Virus record (IMG/VR): IMGVR_UViG_3300024520_000003 | Coordinates: 1 to 64,000 of that record | Length of the DNA stretch: 64,000 nt | Source of the DNA: a virus | Direction: 5' to 3' (one strand) | Shown here: positions 59,663-64,000 of the stretch, piece after piece | How the letters are laid out: the number at the start of each line of letters is the position of its first letter | Numbering within the stretch: the first letter of the stretch is position 1 | Notes under the pieces: model-generated | The model's input: only the letters and a program-made list of their open reading frames with translations | What the model was told of the DNA's origin: nothing | Databases searched by the model: none | Position numbers and translations under genes: made by a program

Positions 59663-60140
59663 TTGCAGCCTCTCCCCTTTGATAGCCGCTATACTTTACA
59701 CTCGACAACTTCTTGAGTCTAACGAAAACGCGGTAGACTTTTCGCGCATACCTTTTAGCCCGAGTGTAGCAGCGATTTCCACCGTTATAATGACACACCC
59801 ATGCCTTCTTGCGTGACTCTTTTTTTGAAAACCTAGCCTTCCAGATCTTAAGTTTCGTTATTCCTTCCCTGACACCGATTTCTATGTTCTGGAGTTGCTT
59901 ACAGGTGAACTTCGTGTACCTAAGATTGACCTGAAGTATTCCGCAGTCGCTCGTTCTGCTTTTTATCTTTGGATTCCATCGCGTTTCAACCCACCCAATG
60001 GATGCGACCAGCAGTGGATCTACATTCATTTCAGATGCGATCCTCCATATTGCCTCACCGGCAACCTCCATCCGTTCAACTGGGAGATTGGACTGTTGTC
60101 CGAAGATAGTCATTGCCAATATAAATGCTTTCACTGTCAT
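59652..60140 (-). CDS. Lytic transglycosylase (SLT-like) with signal peptide
   Basis: The start at 60140 follows GGGAGGG and yields a hydrophobic leader (MTVKAFILAMTIFGQQS). The catalytic glutamate is E52 in GWVETRWNP, followed by CGILQVN (the GxxQ motif) and AWVCHYNGGNRCYTRAKRYA with the usual N-G-G loop. It cuts glycan strands of the cell wall. The secretion signal and distance from the lysis cassette suggest either a lysis helper or a virion-associated enzyme for entry. Confidence 0.75.
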   Translation of the reverse strand: MTVKAFILAMTIFGQQSNLPVERMEVAGEAIWRIASEMNVDPLLVASIGWVETRWNPKIKSRTSDCGILQVNLRYTKFTCKQLQNIEIGVREGITKLKIWKARFSKKESRKKAWVCHYNGGNRCYTRAKRYARKVYRVFVRLKKLSSVKYSGYQRGEAANGI

Positions 60141-60466
60141 GATCCCTCCCCACAACCGCTTGATTCGGATGACTGAAAACGGTGACCAACATAACTCCAA
60201 GAGCAGAGATCGTCTATTTTTGCACAATAATAGTCGATGCTATAGAGAACTGAGTCGCCAGATCTCTCCTCAGGTACGCAATCGTCAATGCACTTTTCAT
60301 TGTACGAACCTTTATCGCAGCAATGCCGGTCCACCTTCTTTGACCATTCACAGCAAACTGCGCCCTGATCTGAAAGCAATCCACATGAGTCAGGCGGATC
60401 CACAGATGGACATTCCCCACCCCACTGACACAAAATAATAAGAAAAACTATTGGTATTGAATTCAT
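60137..60466 (-). CDS. Cysteine-rich secreted protein, 109 aa
   Basis: The ATG at 60466 (TGATG with the upstream stop, AAGGAG ahead) gives a signal-like leader MNSIPIVFLIILCQWGGECP. The mature region has ten or more cysteines, including CCEW and CCDKG, and an acidic C-terminal part. This suggests a disulfide-bonded periplasmic or outer-surface protein. It overlaps the transglycosylase gene by 4 bp. Superinfection exclusion or lysis control are possible. No family is recognised. Confidence 0.6.
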   Translation of the reverse strand: MNSIPIVFLIILCQWGGECPSVDPPDSCGLLSDQGAVCCEWSKKVDRHCCDKGSYNEKCIDDCVPEERSGDSVLYSIDYYCAKIDDLCSWSYVGHRFQSSESSGCGEGS

Positions 60467-61008
60467 CATACTCCTTTCACATTAAAGCCAAATGTTGATT
60501 GTCGGTGTCTATTTTCATTTATCCATACACACGCCATGCAAAGAGCGTCTGCAATGTCGTATTTTATCGGACCCTCAATCCGATACGACTTCTGTGCCCA
60601 AAGAACAGCATGATCCTTCCTTGCGTTTTTCCCGTGAACCTTGCTTTTGAGCGATCCTGCGCCAATGGCTGCTTGCCAGCTTGTGACGTTATAGAGAACA
60701 GGTGGACTCGATGACCCCATAGCTGAAGCCATGTCCACCCATGTCTGTTGCACTTGTGCGAGTCTTATCGCATCCCGATAATTTCTATGATGTGACCATG
60801 TTTCCAAAATCCACTGAACAGAAGACCTGTCCACTCCATCCAAAATCTCCTCGACAGAATCCCTCGCCCTCTCATACCACTCATTTCTCTTCTTACCCGG
60901 GAGTTTCGTTATTTTGGACCGAATGTGAACGGGTGGACCCGATTTCTCATATCCTACGAGAGCAAGACCAGTGGATGTGGCTGGGTCAATGGCAAGGACG
61001 TACTTCAA
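60466..61008 (-). CDS. RuvC-like Holliday junction resolvase
   Basis: A 180-residue RNase H-fold protein starting at TTG. D8 in VLAIDPATSTG, E69 in WILETWSHH and the pair D151/D154 in KYDIADALCMA form the four-carboxylate active site of RuvC. Phage versions resolve branched DNA before packaging. The start lacks a strong ribosome site and likely depends on coupling to the gene ending at 61012. Confidence 0.85.
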   Translation of the reverse strand: MKYVLAIDPATSTGLALVGYEKSGPPVHIRSKITKLPGKKRNEWYERARDSVEEILDGVDRSSVQWILETWSHHRNYRDAIRLAQVQQTWVDMASAMGSSSPPVLYNVTSWQAAIGAGSLKSKVHGKNARKDHAVLWAQKSYRIEGPIKYDIADALCMACVWINENRHRQSTFGFNVKGV

Positions 61009-61011
61009 ACA

Positions 61012-61509
61012 CTAAACTGCCACAACCTTGGCACGAGTTGACTTTCGTATCTTGACAGATTTGTCTTCTTCAGCCCCTAAATCAAGCTCGAGTTGTGATA
61101 CTGCCTCTACGATTTCAGCATGTTCCGGGATGGACGATCCATACCTAGCAAGGATCTCTGGATGGACTTTAATGGCGTTGTTCTTCTTGTAGACCATATA
61201 ATCCGGCTGACCGTCGCGCCCTTCCTTTTTATGACCTTTCCAGTCTGCGAGAGAGTTAGCCACGAGCATTTCTGACTTCTTTTCATCAATTGTCTGGAAA
61301 ACCGGCCCAGAGTAAATCATTGTGAGGTCAAACCCAAGAGCCTGAGCGACGTCACCCGCCGCCACTGTCTTGATTTGAACGCTTCCAGGCATCCGACTTG
61401 CTTCAATTATTGCAATGCGGCACTCTTTCAAATCCCCTCGGTGGCCATCAATGACCCCACTGACTAGGTTTTTTATTGAATCACTGCCTTCTTGTTTAGT
61501 TGGTTTCAT
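61012..61509 (-). CDS. Putative phage metallopeptidase-like protein, possibly inactive
   Basis: A 165-residue protein whose pattern (ECRIAIIEASRMPGSVQIKT ... GFDLTMIYSGPVFQTIDEKK, then VHPEILARYGSSIPEHAEIV) recalls the phage putative-metallopeptidase family that often accompanies RuvC. The expected HExxH zinc motif is replaced by VANSLADW, so it may have lost activity. The basic C-terminus (KIRKSTRAK) could bind DNA. It overlaps the dpdA gene by 4 bp (ATGA). The assignment is tentative. Confidence 0.4.
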   Translation of the reverse strand: MKPTKQEGSDSIKNLVSGVIDGHRGDLKECRIAIIEASRMPGSVQIKTVAAGDVAQALGFDLTMIYSGPVFQTIDEKKSEMLVANSLADWKGHKKEGRDGQPDYMVYKKNNAIKVHPEILARYGSSIPEHAEIVEAVSQLELDLGAEEDKSVKIRKSTRAKVVAV

Positions 61510-62423
61510 TTATTCTCCCTTTTCCCTAGAGCCATTTCAGTTGCTAAGGGTCGCGCTGTTGTCGTGGCAAGACGAAAAGTAACATCAGAATCGCTACTTA
61601 GCTCCTCCATCTTGCTTTTCCACTTGATACGAGCTTTCTTTTCCATTTTTAAGTATCTTTCAACTTCAATTCGTAAATTTTGGTTCGATCCTCGAACTGG
61701 TAAATATTGTCCCTTCCCTCGTTGACTGTAGCCAGTCCAATTCCCAAACGCAGTCGGCCCGAACTCCCATGAGCTACTGTCCACACTATGCCAAGGGAGT
61801 GCCAGTATGTCGGACTCTAACCCAAACCCAAATCCATGAATCTTCTTAGGCCATACCCGTGAAAAGCATTGCGCTGCCCATTTTATTCGGCGCTTCTTGT
61901 CCCTAACTCGGGCCACGCCTCCAAGCGCGATCTTGTCGTAGTTATCGCCAAGGTGCTTTAGGTAATCTTCCGGTTCCCCGGCATGGTAGCAGGGAATCGC
62001 AGGAACTCCTTGCCTCCACATCTCTTCAGTATTTTTCAGAGTTGCCTCATGGTCGCCAATAACATCCAATGCAAATATCTCAACCAGCTTCTCGTCGGTT
62101 TCCATCAACTCCAGGCATTTTTCTATGTACTCCTGAAGATCAATGACTTTTCCACTATTGTGGGCGCTAAAGGCTCCGCTATCCATCACCCAGTTTCTGA
62201 AGTGATACTTTGATTTGCTGCGAAGGAATGGTTTCAGATAGTAAAATGAGCACAGAAGCGCAGGGGCATCAAGATCATCAGCCATTGCTTTTTTCATGGC
62301 CTCCGGGGGTCCTACATGAGCGAGGCGAACCGTGGGGCTTTCAGAAATTGAAAGACTTTTCACTAACTCCCTCCTTGAACCCATAGGGACGGCAAGTCTA
62401 ACAGTTGGTGAAACTTCACTCAC
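61506..62423 (-). CDS. dpdA: DpdA-like DNA guanine transglycosylase
   Basis: A TIM-barrel protein related to tRNA-guanine transglycosylase. WVMDSGAFSAH holds the first catalytic aspartate, FALDVIGDHEAT and PCYHAGEPEDYL line the pocket, ALGGVARVRDK is the phosphate loop, and GFGFG followed by VDSSSWEFGP gives the second aspartate (DSxxW, the DpdA signature). DpdA exchanges guanine in DNA for a 7-deazaguanine base to evade restriction. folE and queC, which make the precursor, are two genes upstream. The GTG at 62423 is chosen. A GTG at 62444 is also open. Confidence 0.8.
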   Translation of the reverse strand: MSEVSPTVRLAVPMGSRRELVKSLSISESPTVRLAHVGPPEAMKKAMADDLDAPALLCSFYYLKPFLRSKSKYHFRNWVMDSGAFSAHNSGKVIDLQEYIEKCLELMETDEKLVEIFALDVIGDHEATLKNTEEMWRQGVPAIPCYHAGEPEDYLKHLGDNYDKIALGGVARVRDKKRRIKWAAQCFSRVWPKKIHGFGFGLESDILALPWHSVDSSSWEFGPTAFGNWTGYSQRGKGQYLPVRGSNQNLRIEVERYLKMEKKARIKWKSKMEELSSDSDVTFRLATTTARPLATEMALGKRENK

Positions 62424-63078
62424 TGCTTTCCAAGTATTTCTCACACAGAATTTCCACTACTTCGCCATCCGATACTCGGCCCTGGTGTTGTTTTCTTATT
62501 ACCCTGGACACTCCCTCAAATTTCTCAAACTGACCTTCGGTGAGTCTAATATTTGCCGCATGGGGAGATCCCCCTCCGGGGCTATCAAAATCATCCAGAG
62601 GCTCAATTTCTGCCGGTGTCCAGTCTGCCTCAAGTAAAGGCTCAAGCTCGTCTGCGCTAAACCCGAGATCCATCGAATCAAAAAGCTCAGTCAGATCACC
62701 AAGCTCCTGTCCTAATTTTTGCAAATCCCAGTCAGAAAGCTCTGCCGATCTATTATCTGCTATCTTAAATCCCCTGGCCTTATTCTCCTGCTCCTGCCCC
62801 GGTGCCTTGAAACGAACTGCGGCTATGTGAGTCCACCCAAGTGATTTGATTGCAGCGTCGAGAGTTCCATTTCCAGCAATTACTACCCCGTCCTTGACGA
62901 CCACTGGCTTCTGTTGCCCGAACTCCCTAAGAGAGGACGCTATCGCATCAACGCTTCTCTTGTCGTGAAGTCGCACATTTGAAGGATCAACGGACACGCT
63001 TTGAATTGGAATTGTTAGTTTTTCCAAGTCAGGACTGCCTGCCCAAATCATTTCTGGTTTCTTTTCTGCCACTGTCAT
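62416..63078 (-). CDS. ParB/sulfiredoxin-fold protein
   Basis: A 220-residue protein. Residues 25-95 (VSVDPSNVRLHDKRSVDAIA ... QKPVVVKDGVVIAGNGTLDA) are a ParB N-terminal domain with the GNG nucleotide loop. The rest is helical and acidic, then HTH-like. In phages such proteins often accompany DNA modification genes and can act as nucleases, CTPases or regulators. Here it lies between folE and dpdA, with 4-bp and 8-bp overlaps, so it may target or recognise DNA for modification. Confidence 0.75.
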   Translation of the reverse strand: MTVAEKKPEMIWAGSPDLEKLTIPIQSVSVDPSNVRLHDKRSVDAIASSLREFGQQKPVVVKDGVVIAGNGTLDAAIKSLGWTHIAAVRFKAPGQEQENKARGFKIADNRSAELSDWDLQKLGQELGDLTELFDSMDLGFSADELEPLLEADWTPAEIEPLDDFDSPGGGSPHAANIRLTEGQFEKFEGVSRVIRKQHQGRVSDGEVVEILCEKYLESSE

Positions 63079-63638
63079 CTCACTCCCTCCGTTGCCAACC
63101 TTAGAAACTCCTCCCGAGCACCAGGATTATCCATAATCGCCCCCCTTAAAGAGCTTGTCGTTGTCATGCTTCCCGGTTTCCTGACTCCACGCATAGACAT
63201 GCAGAGGTGCTCTGCTTGCAACAGAACCCCGACTCCAACCGCGCCCAAACGCTCCTCAAGAAAGTCTGCCACCTGATTTGTAAGATATTCCTGAGTCTGC
63301 GGCCTCAAGGCGAACCTATCGACAACTCTTGCCAATTTGCTGATTCCGCAAATCTTTCCATTTGGGTTGGGAATATAGCCCACCGCAGCCTTACCAGAAA
63401 ATGGAAGAAGGTGATGCTCGCAAAAGGAATAGAACTGAATGTTATTCACAATGACCATTTGATCAGTCCCGTTTGCGGGAAATGTACTGAAGCTCACATC
63501 CTGACGCTCCTTAAACTCTTTGAACATTTTTGCCACTCGTTCAGGAGTTTTTCTAATTCCCTCTTCTTTGGATGGATCGCGCCCAAATTCCCGCAACAGG
63601 GATTCTACCGCCTCTTCAACTTTAGACATTTTCTTCAC
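63075..63638 (-). CDS. folE: GTP cyclohydrolase I
   Basis: A 187-residue enzyme. The zinc ligands are in FCEHHLLPFSG and EHLCMSMRG, and GYIPNPNGKICGISKLARVV, RPQTQEYLTNQ and TTTSSLRG are hallmark FolE strands. It converts GTP to dihydroneopterin triphosphate, the first step to 7-deazaguanines (preQ0). It fits the adjacent queC and dpdA. A GTG at 63638 and an ATG at 63629 are both plausible starts. It overlaps the queC stop. Confidence 0.9.
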   Translation of the reverse strand: MKKMSKVEEAVESLLREFGRDPSKEEGIRKTPERVAKMFKEFKERQDVSFSTFPANGTDQMVIVNNIQFYSFCEHHLLPFSGKAAVGYIPNPNGKICGISKLARVVDRFALRPQTQEYLTNQVADFLEERLGAVGVGVLLQAEHLCMSMRGVRKPGSMTTTSSLRGAIMDNPGAREEFLRLATEGVR

Positions 63639-64000
63639 TCAACCTAACAATTAAAGGGTCCTTGATTCCTGCATCCGTGAATCCCCTATCCCTAAGAAGA
63701 CAAGCGTGACACTTCCCACACGGAGGAACCTTTCCATCGTAGCAGGTGTGACTATATGAAAGAGCATCGAGACATCCCGGTATTTCCACAGCGAGGTCAA
63801 CGGACTCCTTTTTTGAAAGGTTCATAAGGGGGGTGTGGATCTTAAAATGTCCCGATTTTCCAGTAATCCCAAGACCAAGAGCGTTCTCCATAGCATCTAT
63901 GAACTCTCTGCGGCAATCAGGATACCCCCCAAAATCCTCTTCGCAGACACCAGTTACCAAGTTCAGTGCCCCATGAACGGCAGCGCGATTGGCGGCGATT
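63622..64000 (-). CDS. queC: 7-cyano-7-deazaguanine synthase, C-terminal part
   Basis: Truncated by the window edge; the frame is open to base 64000. Visible are LVTGVCEEDFGGYPDCRREF, HTPLMNLSKKESVDLA, the conserved SHTCYDG, and the zinc site CGKCHACLLRDRGF of QueC. The enzyme makes preQ0 from 7-carboxy-7-deazaguanine with ATP and ammonia. The partner genes queD and queE should lie further right, outside the window. Confidence 0.9.
   Translation of the reverse strand, partial: IAANRAAVHGALNLVTGVCEEDFGGYPDCRREFIDAMENALGLGITGKSGHFKIHTPLMNLSKKESVDLAVEIPGCLDALSYSHTCYDGKVPPCGKCHACLLRDRGFTDAGIKDPLIVRLSEENV

Noticed and set aside
1-64000. CRISPR array, insertion sequence or integrase
   Set aside because: No spaced direct-repeat array, transposase motif or tyrosine/serine integrase was seen. 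The only tyrosine-recombinase-like motif belongs to the topoisomerase IB domain.

Overview
The window is one continuous block of a tailed-phage genome. Essentially every credible gene lies on the minus strand, so it is transcribed right to left. The virion genes (large and small terminase, portal, HK97-type capsid with prohead protease, contractile sheath, tube, baseplate J, LysM/gp25-like wedge, gpD-like hub) identify a myovirus-type phage with a medium-sized to large genome. A lipoprotein/coiled-coil spanin-like pair, a holin and an amidase endolysin point to a Gram-negative host. I cannot name the host. Ribosome binding sites are strong and genes are tightly packed, often with ATGA or TAATG overlaps.

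Right to left. (i) 64000-61012: nucleotide-modification block with queC (cut by the window edge), folE, a ParB-like gene and a dpdA-like tRNA-guanine-transglycosylase paralogue. This is the signature of 7-deazaguanine in phage DNA. A gene resembling phage metallopeptidases follows. (ii) 61008-56528: RuvC-like resolvase, cysteine-rich secreted protein, lytic transglycosylase, a run of small fibre/decoration-type proteins (one LamG-like) and a zinc ribbon. (iii) 56423-49297: small terminase, membrane protein, large terminase, two small virion proteins, lysis cassette, portal. (iv) 49297-38209: a 1717-residue modular protein with repeated capsid-targeting-like headers and a topoisomerase IB domain, a relative with the same repeats, MuF, and a SNF2-type helicase with a similar header. 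This looks like a virion-packaged 'polyvalent protein' locus. (v) 38158-15571: protease, scaffold, capsid, connectors, sheath, tube, chaperone with probable frameshift, tape measure, hub, spike, baseplate, fibres.

At 15530-15036 there is no plausible gene. Instead a near-consensus sigma70 promoter (TTGACA, 18 bp, extended TACAAT) drives about 450 nt that fold into a chain of perfect hairpins. I think this is an undescribed structured RNA or a very long leader. It runs into a second leftward operon of small genes (15023-6157) that holds several zinc-ribbon proteins and a MoxR AAA+/VWA pair resembling RavA-ViaA.

At 6156-5726 is a non-coding control region. It contains DnaA-box-like sites, inverted repeats beside a Cro-like regulator, and a stem-loop whose loop is complementary to a ribosome-binding-site sequence shared by several genes of this phage. 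Left of it lies a replication/recombination cluster: Cas4/AddB-like nuclease, Sak4-like ATPase, SSB-like protein and a probable replisome organiser. A strong intrinsic terminator pointing rightward just upstream of the nuclease start suggests a short antisense RNA.
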